Shown: positions 55,788-64,000 of the stretch, piece after piece
Layout of the letters: every line of letters starts with the position of its first letter
How positions within the stretch are numbered: position 1 is the stretch's first letter
Assembly: GCA_007570785.1 (NCBI GenBank)
Contig: ML664662.1
Location: forward strand, 1,180,391-1,244,390
Reading direction: 5' to 3'
DNA: 64,000 nucleotides
From: Antilocapra americana
Taxonomy: Eukaryota > Chordata > Mammalia > Artiodactyla > Antilocapridae
Made by a program: the position numbers and the translations under genes
The notes under the pieces: model-generated
What the model was told of the DNA's origin: nothing
The model's input: the letters and a program-made list of their open reading frames with translations, nothing else
Databases searched by the model: none

Positions 55788-56441
55788 TGCTGTGGACTGT
55801 TTGTGTTACCCCTAAATCTGCATGCTGAAGCCCTAATTCCCAATGTTACGGTGTTTGGAGGTGGAGCCTTTGGGAGGTGATTAGCCAGTCCTAAGGGAAA
55901 TCAACCCTGCATATTCATTGGAAGGACTGATGCTAAAGCTGAAGCTCCACTGCTGTGGCCACCTGATGAGAGCAGCCAACTCACTGGAAAAGACCCTGAT
56001 GCTGGGAAAGATTGAAGGCAGGAGGAGACGAGGGCAGCAGAGGATGAGATGGTTGGATGGCATCACCGACTCAATGGACATAAACCTGTGCAAACTCTGG
56101 GAGATGGTGAGGGACAGGGAGGCCTGGTGTGCTACAGTCCATGGAGTTACAAAGAATCTACTTAGTGACTGAACAACAACAATAGGTCATGAAAGTGGAA
56201 CCTCATGATGGAATTAGTGCCATTATAATAAAGGACACCAGAGAGATCTCTTTCTCTTTGCCATGTGAAAACACAGCAAGAAGATAGCCATCTGCTAACC
56301 AGGAAAAGAGTCCTCACCAGGAACTAGATTGACTATAATCTTGATCTTGGAGTTCTCAAGCTTCAGAACTTGAGAACTAAGTGTCTGTTTAAGCCTCCAG
56401 TCAGTGGTACTCTGTTATAGCAGTCCAAGCTGCCTAATACA
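55788..56441 (+). mobile_element. MLT1-family LTR split by BovB
   Basis: Left part 55788-55883 ('gctgtggactgtttgtg', 'gctgaagccctaattccc', 'gtggagcctttgggaggtg') and right part from about 56186 ('aggtcatgaaagtggaacc', 'agagatctctttctctttgcc', 'tctgttatagcagtcc'). The 5-bp duplication AAGCT is exact (55783-55787 and 56442-56446). Confidence 0.88.
55884..56185 (+). mobile_element. BovB 3' end within MLT1
   Basis: 'agtcctaagggaaatcaaccc', frame with [15 protein letters not shown] and [15 protein letters not shown], ending 'gtgactgaacaacaac'. It interrupts the MLT1 phrase 'gtgattag / aggtcatg' with a candidate ATTAG/AATAG duplication. Confidence 0.9.
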
Positions 56442-56526
56442 AAGCTCCATTGGAGCAGATTCGTCTTACTCACCCATGCATCCCTTAAGCCTCCAACAGG
56501 GCCTGGTGCAGGGTCAGATATTCCAG

Positions 56527-57075
56527 TTATTTATAGTTGTATAACAAATCACCCTTAAACTTAGTGATTTAAAGCAACTTTTTTTTAACCCTTCAAGGTT
56601 TCTGTGTGTCATGAATTCAGACAAGTGCAGCAGGGGCAGCTTGGCTCCGCTCTAGAATGGCTGAGATCTCTTGAAGACTCAAAGGCTGCTGCTGGAATTG
56701 TCTGAAGGCTTGTAAAGCCACCTGTCTGGTGATTGATGCTGGCTGGAAGCCCAGCTGGATTGTCCACCAGAAAACCCTACCTATGCAGGGCTTCAGCAGA
56801 GGTTCTCTCTACATGGGTTAGCTTGGGCCGCCTCACAGCATGGCTGCCAAATTCCAAGTGTGAACTTCTCAAGAGGGGTAGGCAAAAATGGTGTCAGCTT
56901 TTAAGACAAAGGCTCAGAAATCAAATAGTGTCACTTCTTTGTAGTTACATATCCACTCAGATTCATTGGAAGAGAACATAGAGGCCACCTCTTCATGAGA
57001 GAAGTCTCAATATCACATTATAAGAAGAGCATGGGGGTTGGGATATGCTGTGGTGGCCATCTTTGGAAAATACCA
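56527..57075 (-). mobile_element. old LTR-like mammalian repeat
   Basis: Same family as 6240 and 30945: 'gtataacaaatcacccttaaac', 'ggtttctgtgtgtcatgaattc', 'gctggattgtccacc', 'cctcacagcatggctgcc', 'ttcatgagagaagtctcaatatc'. Confidence 0.6.
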
Positions 57076-57445
57076 TCTGTCACATTACTCAGGAAATATT
57101 TGTTGATTGAATGAATGCTTTATACTCTCAACTTCTTTCTCCACCTCTTTGCTTTGCTGCTTACCAACTATATGACTTGGGAAAACTTACTTTATCAGTA
57201 GATTGTCCAGAGAAGTAGAACCAATAGGAGATATAGATAGATAAATGGATGTAGGTATTCAAATTTATGTTTATATCTATAAACAGATTTATTTTAAGGA
57301 ACTGAAGCACATGATTGAGGGGACTGGAACGTCTAAAATTTGTAGGGCAGGCCAGCAGTTTAGAAACTCAGGCAAGAACTTAAGTTACAATCTTGAGTCT
57401 AAAACTCATGGTGAGGCAGACAGACTGGAAACTCAGATAAGAGTT

Positions 57446-58230
57446 GTTTTCTTGAAGTATAGTTAATTTACAATGTTTCCAATGTATAGCAAAGAATACA
57501 CATATGTATTCTTTTCAGATTCTTTTCCATTATAGATTATTATAAGATATTAAATATAGTTCCCTGTCCTTATAGTTTATATACAGTGCAAGGAGATCCA
57601 ACCAGTCCATCCTAAAGGAAATCACTCCTGAATATTTATTGGAAGGACTGATGTTGAAGCTGAAACTCCAATACTTTGGCCACCTGATGCAAAGAGCTGA
57701 CTCATTTGAAAAGATCCTGATGCTGGGAAAGATTGAGGGGAGGAGAGGAAGGGGACAACAGAGAATGAGATGGTTGGATGACATCACCAACTCAGTGGAC
57801 ATGAGTTTGAGTAAACTCTGGGAGTTGGTGATGGACAGGGAGGCCTGGCATGCTGCAGTCTATAGAGTTGCAAAGAGTTGGACACGACTGAGTGACTGTA
57901 CTGGACTGACTGAGTATGTATCTATTAATCCCAAATTCCCAGTTTATCCCCCTCCTTTCCCTTTTGGTAACTGTAAGTTTGTTTTCTGTTTGTGAGTCTG
58001 TTTCTGTTTTATAAATAAGTTTATAAATCATTTATAAACAAATGACTATCATTTTTTTGGATTTCATGTATAAGTTATATCATATGATATTTACCTATAT
58101 CCAGCTGACTTACTTCTCTCGGTATGATAATCTCTAGGTCCATCCATGTTGCTGCAAATAGTATTATCTTATTCTTTTTTGTGGCTGAGTAATAATCCAT
58201 TGTGTGTATATACACACACACACCACACCT
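57446..58230 (-). mobile_element. ruminant L1 3' end within LTR-like repeat, split by BovB
   Basis: Reverse L1: 'cttgaagtatagttaatttac', 'cagattcttttccattatag', then after BovB 'cttttggtaactgtaagtttg', 'ctgtttctgttttataaataag', 'gataatctctaggtccatcc', 'gctgagtaataatccattgtg'. Confidence 0.88.
57591..57910 (+). mobile_element. BovB 3' end within L1
   Basis: 'gtgcaaggagatccaaccag', frame [19 protein letters not shown] and [15 protein letters not shown], tail 'cgactgagtgactgtactgg'. It cleanly splits the L1 3' UTR. The 118-codon frame at 57639-57995 is this fragment running on into L1. Confidence 0.92.
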
Positions 58231-58584
58231 GGATGTTGTAGTCTTGACTCAAATCTATAAGGCAGGCCAGCAGGTTGGCAGGGTTTCTATGCTACAGTCT
58301 TGAGGCAGAATTCCTTCTTCTCTGGGAAAACCCGGTTTTTGCTCTTAATGCCTTCAACTGATTGGATGTGGCTCACCCACATCATCAAGAGTAACTTCCT
58401 TTATGTATGGGCAATTGACTGGAAATGTTAATCACATCTATGAAATATCTTCACAGCAACATCTGACTGGTGTTTGACCAAACAACTGAGTACTACAGCC
58501 TAGCCAAGTTAACAAATAAGATTTCATGATCACATCCTCTCTGAACCAGATTTCTCCCCTTTGAAATGAAGATAAAAGTCCCAC

Positions 58585-59065
58585 TGTGTAATCCCTTCCC
58601 CTTGAGAGTCATTTAGATCTGTTATCTGAGTTTGAATGAATAGAAATAGAACATGAAGAAATGAAGAGCTGTCACTCCAGAATTAGACTACAGAAAGACT
58701 TGGTTTCCATCTTGCTCACCCTCTCTTGCTCAGTCACTCTGAGGGAAACCAGCTGCCGTGTTGTGAGCTGCCTTTGGGGAGGCCCATGTGGTATAGAACT
58801 GATGTTTCCAGTAAATATCCAGTGAAGATCCAAGGTTGACATTGGCCACATGGGAAGGGGATCCCCTCAAATCCCCCACCTAGGAGAGCCTCTGGCTCTG
58901 GCTAATGTCTTAACTGCAACCTCACAAGAGACCCTGAACTAGAGACACCCAGTTAGGCCAACCTGGGTTCCTCACCTGCAGAATCTGTGAGATAATAAAT
59001 GTGTGTTGTTTTAAGCTTCAAAGTTCGGGGGTAATTTGTTACACAGCAAGAGACAACTAACATGC
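58585..59065 (+). mobile_element. old mammalian LTR-like repeat
   Basis: 'ccagctgccgtgttgtgagctgcc', 'aggcccatgtggtatagaac', 'gagaccctgaactagagac', 'gtgagataataaatgtgtg', 'gggtaatttgttacacagc', 'agagacaactaac'. Ends like an LTR and matches the strand-reversed family at 6240 and 56527 in block order. Confidence 0.6.
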
Positions 59066-59399
59066 CTCATGAGTGGCAAGTGTCTGGTGCAGTCTCCGGC
59101 ATACAGTAGGACATATGGCTTTATGTGAAAGTTCTCTCAGAGTTATTTGCATTTTCAAAGAAGACTCCATCCCAAAGGCACGATTTTGTCATGGAACTTT
59201 CCAGCAGAATAATGGGAGGGAGGGTACTTCTGAAACCACTTGAGGTCACACTACATTGATGGCCATCAATTTGATTCCAGATAAGGCAAAGAAGTAGTCT
59301 TCTCCCTCACAAAAGAGGGACTACTAGCTGAGGATGCCCCAAGGCAGGGGCTCTGGCAACTTCTTCAGGAAAAGAATCTATATTGAGAACAAATACCTC
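59066..59399. other. unique non-coding stretch
   Basis: Nothing recognised. Confidence 0.45.
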
Positions 59400-59442
59400 A
59401 GGCTACAGTCTGTGGAGTCAAAAAGAGTCAGACACAGCTGCA
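59400..59442 (+). mobile_element. BovB/SINE 3' tail fragment
   Basis: 'ggctacagtctgtggagtcaa', 'agagtcagacacagctg' is only the BovB-shared tail. Confidence 0.75.
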
Positions 59443-59504
59443 TGTAGACACACATGCATGCAAACATCTCTAGAGAGGGCACTAGAGATAGAGAAGCTCA
59501 GTGG

Positions 59505-59700
59505 GCTTCCCTCGTAGCTCAGTTGGTAAAGAATCTGCCTGCAATGCAGGAGATGTGGGTTCAGTCCTTGGGTTGGGAAGAGGAAAGTAGCAACCTCTTC
59601 AAGTATTCTTGCCTGGGAAATTCCATGGACAGATGACCCTGGTGGGCTACAGTCCATGGAGTTGCAAGAGTTGGACATGATGTAGTGACTAAAACACCAC
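59505..59700 (+). mobile_element. Bov-tA SINE
   Basis: 'gggcttccctcgtagctcag', 'tggtaaagaatctgcctgc', 'gggttcagtccttggg' (mutated B box), 'aagtattcttgcctggg', BovB-like tail to 'gactaaaacacc'. Confidence 0.9.
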
Positions 59701-59849
59701 CAGATAGAGTGGGGAGCAAAGGCCTAATGCCACTGACCTCAGAGCCTTTCCAGGTCTGGGAAGAAGCTAGTAAATAATTCCACCAATGCAAATATGATGA
59801 TAAACAGACACCTGTCCTTTGTGGAGAAGGAATTTGTAAACCAGGAAAG

Positions 59850-60400
59850 TGACCTAGACTGGAGGGGTCAGGAGAATTTCTTGGAGGAAGGGGTATACGA
59901 GCTGAGATATGAGGACAAGCAGGCATTAACTAGATGAAGAAGGAAGGGAAAAGCATTACAGCCAGAAGCAGCAGCATGTGAAATGTTCTGTGGTGGGAGC
60001 TAACCTGGCATATTTGAGAACTAACAGGAGAATGATACATGGCCAGAAGGCAGCAGTGGGGACAGGGTGAGAGAGAAGCTAGGATGGTCAGCGGGGGTCA
60101 GACCATGCTGACTTGTAGTAAGTTGTAGGTCATGGATCTTTATTTGGGAAACAAAGGGAAGCCATTGGAGAGTTGAAGTGGAAGATGTGATGTAATCAGA
60201 TTTGTGTTGTTAAATGGTTTTCTGGAGCCCATGTAGAGATCAGATTAGTGGGAGTGGGAGGGGAGGCTGAGTTGGGTATGGCAGTGGCCCAGAGAAGGGT
60301 GCTAGCAGCTTGGACCCTAGTGGGAACTGTGGAGGCGATAAGATGGGATGCAGCAAGCTGATGCAGAACATCACCTAGCTCCCAGTGGAGACCAAAGCCC
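59850..60400 (+). mobile_element. ancient mammal-wide repeat, family unassigned
   Basis: Block order 'ctggaggggtcaggagaatttc', 'gaaaagcattacagccagaag', 'gatcatgc'-type 'accatgctgacttgtagtaag', 'gaaacaaagggaagccattggag', 'gatgtaatcagatttg' follows a widespread old element with the phrase 'gggaagccattggagggt...'. L2-like character suspected. Confidence 0.4.
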
Positions 60401-60424
60401 CAAAACACAATGCCAGAAAACATT

Positions 60425-60560
60425 CAATGGATCTGAGTTCAAGTTTGGACTGTGCTTTTTACCAGCTCTGTGGCCTCTGGCAAGTTTCTAAACCTCTCTG
60501 TGTTTCAATGTCCTTACTGGCTGGTTGTGCAGACTTTATCAGATAAGCCTCTAAAGTACC
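60425..60560 (+). mobile_element. MIR SINE
   Basis: 'ctgagttcaagtttggactg', 'accagctctgtggcctctgg', 'caagtttctaaacctctctgtg', 'ttcaatgtccttactgg'. Confidence 0.75.
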
Positions 60561-60689
60561 TGGGCTGAGGTACCCCATAAATGTCACAGAAGAAAATGCT
60601 GACCAAGACAGACAATGCTACAACTTTTGCTACAACTGATATAATGTACATTTGCTGTACTGTTTGAGAATATCCAAGTCTGCCATAGA

Positions 60690-60888
60690 CAAGAAAGTGA
60701 AAGTCGCTCAGTTGTGTCTGACTCTTTGTGACTCTATGGACTATACAGTCCATGGAATTCTCCAGGCCAGAATACTGGAGTGGATAGCCTTTCCCATCTC
60801 CAGGGAATCTTCCCAACCCAGGGATTGAACCCAGGTCTCCCACATTGCAGGTGGATTCCTTATCATCTGAGCCCTCAGGGAAGCCCAC
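60690..60888 (-). mobile_element. Bov-tA SINE
   Basis: 'aagtgaaagtcgctcagttg', 'actatacagtccatggaattc', 'ctggagtggatagcc', B-box complement 'gggattgaacccagg', 'tgagccctcagggaagcc'. Confidence 0.93.
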
Positions 60889-61004
60889 ACAAGTGGGCTG
60901 GATAAAATTTGCCACTGATACATTTGTCACCAGGGATAGATGTTGTGCCGATAACATAGAACAGAGACCTGAAGAGAAATAAAGAGAGATGGAAGGAGCA
61001 AGGG

Positions 61005-61145
61005 ATTCCTAATATTCATGAGGTACTAAATATACAAGAGACACGAAATATTCATGAGTCACTAAATATATTTAAGGCACCTGAGGCACTAAATATTCAT
61101 AATAAGCTAAATATACATGAGGCATATGAAGCACTTGATATTCAG
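61005..61145. repeat. degenerate tandem repeat of (AC)TAAATAT(T/A)CATGAGGCA type
   Basis: At least five imperfect copies of an about 18-30-base unit: 'aatattcatgaggtac', 'aaatatacaagagacac', 'gaaatattcatgagtcac', 'gcactaaatattcataa', 'ctaaatatacatgaggcat'. The unit spacing varies and the element is not a family I recognise. Confidence 0.7.
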
Positions 61146-61959
61146 CCACCCATTGGTAACACTCATTCTGGCCCCATGTGTCCAAGAAATGCAAAAAACC
61201 ACGGCTGTTCCCCAGGCTAATTGGAGACCAGCAGCCAGGGCATGGCACTGTCTCTGAGCCTCTCCGATTGAGCATGAGCGTGACACTGGCCCCAGGCACA
61301 TTCCAGACTTCTGTGCACCTCAAACCTCAACTGGTTTCATGCCCACACTGTCAAGTGAGGAAGGCAGAGGCAGCAGAAACAGACAGCATTGCCCACCCAG
61401 GATGTAGGATGCTGGTACCCCTGTCCCAAGTGTTCCAATCTGCTGCATCTTTGTGTCTCACTCTGTATTTTCATTTGCCTCATGGCCTTGTGTGATCTGA
61501 CCTCCTTATCTTGGTTTAGGAGCCTTTCTTTCCTGTGATCTCTGGGATCGCTTGCCTGGAAGTGGATTGGGTGGCCATTATTGCCACATCACAGGTGAGT
61601 AAGGATGGAGAATGACACTCTCCTGGCACCGTGTCAGATGGAACATGGTGCGCTGTGGTTGGAAGAATGGGAATGAGGCATGGCAGGTGGCAAGCCAACT
61701 CTAGGGAAATGGTGATTATTTGGAATGGGGTGAGCACTGAGTAATGCCAAGGTTGCAGAACTGAAGAGTCAGAGCTGTGGGTGCTTGTGAAGATGTCAAA
61801 AAAAACCCCAAAAACTGAAGTAGGAAGTTACTCATGCCCACAGTGAACTTGTTTAGTGTCCTATGAGATTTGTAATTCCTTCGAGTATGTTAATAAGAAT
61901 TCCCAAGTTGCAAAATAGACCCAAAACACCAAGAGGTTAGGAATCACTGTGGTGAGTGC
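61146..61959. other. unique non-coding stretch
   Basis: Nothing recognised; an A- and C-rich low-complexity run sits at 61797-61815. Confidence 0.45.
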
Positions 61960-62280
61960 TAAGCTCTGGTGCAGTAATAAACAGTCCCCTAAATTCTTAG
62001 GGACTTAACACAGCAAAGATTCATGTTTCACATACACACACAATATGCCCATTTGAGGTTGGCTGAGGCTTCTGCTTTATCTTGCCCTCACTCCAGGACA
62101 CAGGTTGATGGGCCACTATTTGGAATATTCCCATTCCACTGTGGCATAGGAAAAGCAAGGTCACTTCCTGCTCATAACTCATTGGCTGTGACTGGTCACA
62201 TGATTCCACTCACTCACAGCAGGCCAGGAAGTGCAATTCCTCCATGTGCCTGGACAGCCAGAAATATTTCGTGAATGTCT
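61960..62280 (-). mobile_element. old mammalian interspersed repeat, tentative
   Basis: 'cttagggacttaacacagc', 'gaggttggctgaggcttctgc', 'ctcactccaggacacagg', 'gatgggccactatttggaatattcc', 'ttcctgctcataactcattggc', 'ggaagtgcaattcctcc' follow the order of a common ancient LTR or DNA element; family not assigned. Confidence 0.5.
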
Positions 62281-63261
62281 CTGGTTTGACTTCACTTGGA
62301 TATACAAAAACTCACAGATGTAGGAGGGTGTGGAGATGAAAGTGTCCAGTTTGAACTTCAAGACCACATTCAGAAGACCTAGTGAGGTTTTCCAATACGA
62401 CTGCCATCCCCAGAAGACTTAACTCAATGTCCTCTGCCTCCACCAAAGCATTTATTCAAAGCACAGGGGAGAAGGCGGCCAGTGACAAGCATCCAGAGAG
62501 ACAGGGCCTCTGTCTTCAGGAGCAGACATGTCAGAATGACACATGCAGTGGCCAGAGAGGAAGGAAGGGCCTGGAAAGAAAGGTGATGGATGGAAGGATG
62601 TCAGATCAGCTGAGTAAACTTGGCATGACCTTTCCAATTTAACTTTGTAATAGGTAAACACTTGGTTTTTTAAATAGTATTAGCTGTAAGTAGGCCTGTT
62701 AATTAGTATTAATTAGCAGCTAGTAGTTTCTGTTGCCTCCTAATTGGTGGTTTGCAAGCCAAGAAGTTGAGATGGAGAGTGGGGTGAAGATAAAGGTGAG
62801 AGGAGAGAGGGGCTTCTAGTTTTCTAGAATGAGCAATTAGTAATCACTCACGTGAAAGCAGGGATGCTTCCAAGCTTGATCACTTCCCCAGAGCTGTTAC
62901 CCCTGGCTGGATCCACTCCCTATTATGCTTGATGCAAACATACACCCAGCTTCCTTTCACAGGTGGCTGCTGTGGCTTTAGGCCAGTAGTACTTTCTCTT
63001 CAACCCTACCAGAACCTGGGATCGATGCAACTTCACAAACTCCTTTCAGAGGCATTGCCCTCTTGCCCCAGCCTGTTCTGGCATGTCCTCTTTCATCCAT
63101 GGCCTTGCTAAAGAACCCCATCCAGGCCGAAGTTGCCAGATCTTTGGGAGTGTCCTAGGTTTCTGCCCCCTGGGGAGAGGAAGCGTGCCAGCTTGGAGAG
63201 CTGGCTCCAGTCGGACGGAAGAGAAGAGAATTGGCTTCTAGAAGGTCATTGAAACGTTAAC
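62281..63261. other. unique stretch containing a TAAT-rich block
   Basis: No repeat or gene recognised apart from the homeodomain-motif block at 62640-62770. Confidence 0.5.
62640..62770. promoter_or_regulatory. TAAT-rich block, candidate conserved non-coding element
   Basis: Clustered homeodomain-like sites: GTTAATTAG, TATTAATTAGC, CCTAATTGG and GTAAACAC (a forkhead-like site), with no simple-repeat period. This pattern is common in developmental enhancers. Inference only. Confidence 0.35.
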
Positions 63262-63495
63262 CCCTGAGCTTTGGAATTATCAGAATTGGGTCCGAGTTCC
63301 AGCTCCTCTGCTTGCTATCTGTGTGACCTCGGACTCATGACCTGTAATCCCTCTGAGCCTGTTTTCTCATGCTGCTAAGGAGAGAAACTTTTTCATAGAG
63401 ACTTGTTGTGAGATTAAATGAAATCATGTATGCTAAGTGGTCACCACTTAGCCTAGAATATAGGGCACTCATTAGATGGCATTTATTACTATAAG
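63262..63495 (+). mobile_element. MIR SINE
   Basis: 'gagctttggaattatcagaattggg', 'tgctatctgtgtgacctcgg', 'cctctgagcctgttttctc', 'gttgtgagattaaatgaaatcatg', 'gtggtcaccacttagcctag', ending 'gatggcatttattact'. Confidence 0.88.
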
Positions 63496-63542
63496 TGAAT
63501 ATTAGACTCATTAGACAAAAGTTAAGCCTTAATGGGAACTTC

Positions 63543-63747
63543 AGGCTTCCCAGGTGGCTCAGCGGTAAAGAATCTGCCTGCCAATGCAGGAGACGCAGGT
63601 TTGATCCCTGGGTTGGGAAGATCATCTGGAGAAGGAAATGGCAACCCACTCCAGTATTCTTGTCTGGGAAATCCCATGGACAGAGGAACCTGGCAGGCTA
63701 TAGTCCACGGGGTCGCAAAGAGTTGGACACTGAGTAACTAAACACAA
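63543..63747 (+). mobile_element. Bov-tA SINE
   Basis: Full-length: 'ggcttcccaggtggctcagc', 'ggtaaagaatctgcctgcc', B box 'aggtttgatccctggg', body 'cactccagtattcttgtc', tail 'gtaactaaacacaag'. GGGAAC occurs at both flanks (63534 and 63748 regions). Confidence 0.93.
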
Positions 63748-63770
63748 GGGAACATATACACTGGAGACAG

Positions 63771-63851
63771 TAGAGGACCAAGGAGCCTGGCTGCAGTCCA
63801 TGTGATCAAAAAGAGTTGGACACGACTTAGCAACTAAGCAGCAACAACAAT
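63771..63851 (+). mobile_element. BovB-tail SINE fragment
   Basis: 'agtagaggaccaaggagcctgg', 'ctgcagtccatgtgatc', 'gttggacacgacttagcaac', ending in an (AGC)(AAC)n-like tail. It lies just downstream of the Bov-tA copy and may be a second dimer unit. Confidence 0.8.
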
Positions 63852-63864
63852 GAAGGTGACATTC

Positions 63865-64000
63865 AGTTGTAAATAATGAGTCACAGTGGCCTAAACAAGA
63901 TAGTTTATTTCATGTGCAAACATCCAGAAAAATGAAGCTCAGGCCAGGTATGGTAGCTTAGAGACCCAGGTTCCTACTACCTTGTCACTCAAGTGTCAGT
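63865..64000 (-). mobile_element. old repeat fragment cut by window end
   Basis: 'cagtggcctaaacaagatag', 'tttatttcatgtgcaaac', 'aagctcaggccaggtatgg' and 'gagacccaggttcctactacc' match the start of a common ancient mammalian repeat; the rest lies beyond the window. Confidence 0.5.

Larger units (their letters stand above)
57191..58528 (-). mobile_element. LTR-like repeat split by L1 and BovB
   Basis: Left section (57191-57445) starts 'tcagtagattgtccagagaagtag' and holds 'ttattttaaggaactg' and 'cagataagagttg'. Right section (58231-58528) continues 'gatgttgtagtcttgac', 'ggcaggccagcaggttgg', 'cttcaactgattggatgtggc', 'ggtgtttgaccaaacaac', 'agccaagttaac'. They form one old repeat, in reverse orientation, whose family I do not name. 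Confidence 0.6.

Noticed and set aside
57639..57995. 118-codon forward frame as a gene
   Set aside because: It is the C-terminal part of BovB continuing into an L1 3' UTR.
61005..61145. CRISPR-like repeats
   Set aside because: Units are irregular, AT-rich and without unique spacers of constant length; the genome is a mammal.

Overview
The window is a non-coding stretch of a ruminant nuclear genome, most likely from a bovid. The basis is the repeat content. There are many tRNA-derived Bov-tA/BOV-A2 SINEs sharing a 3' tail with the RTE-type LINE BovB, several truncated BovB copies, cetartiodactyl CHR-type SINEs, and L1 copies of the ruminant kind. Older mammal-wide repeats (MIR, MLT1 LTRs, Tigger1, L1M) lie beneath these. 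I found no intact protein-coding gene, no rRNA or functional tRNA gene and no CRISPR array. The longest open frames (about 100-180 codons) show no recognisable domain, or lie in or antisense to transposons.

Layout. Positions 1-11000 are mostly unique intergenic or intronic-looking DNA with scattered MIR, two Bov-tA SINEs, TG and CA microsatellites and a strong G-run cluster (760-787). From 11000 to 20400 old LTR fragments, MIRs, L1 pieces and SINEs alternate; one old LTR-like repeat is split by a younger retroviral solo LTR (12118-12549). From 20374 to 25839 the sequence is almost wholly transposon: an L1 containing a BovB and an antisense L1 piece, then an MLT1A0-like LTR split by a complete but dead Tigger1 DNA transposon that carries two SINEs.

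From 26000 to 35300 L1M fragments, an L1 3' end with target duplications and SINEs alternate with unique DNA. The segment 35330-37560 stands out: it is repeat-poor, GC-rich and retains many CpGs, so it is the best candidate for a promoter or other regulatory region. From 38000 to 50600 SINEs are dense, with one 100-N assembly gap (43750-43849). From 52880 to 59065 there is a second stack of nested elements: BovB in an AT-rich L1M, BovB in an MLT1 LTR, and BovB in L1 in an LTR-like repeat. The last 5 kb holds SINEs, MIRs, a degenerate AT-rich tandem repeat (61005-61145) and a TAAT-rich block (62640-62770).

The elements do not cooperate as genes. They form a relative insertion chronology: MIR, L1M, MLT1 and Tigger1 first, then BovB, CHR, Bov-tA and ruminant L1, supported in many places by target-site duplications readable in the sequence. 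Family names come from recognising consensus features by eye; no library search was run. I saw no convincing novel biological system. The CpG-rich segment, two or three homeodomain-motif-rich blocks and several perfect hairpins are the parts that repeats do not explain.
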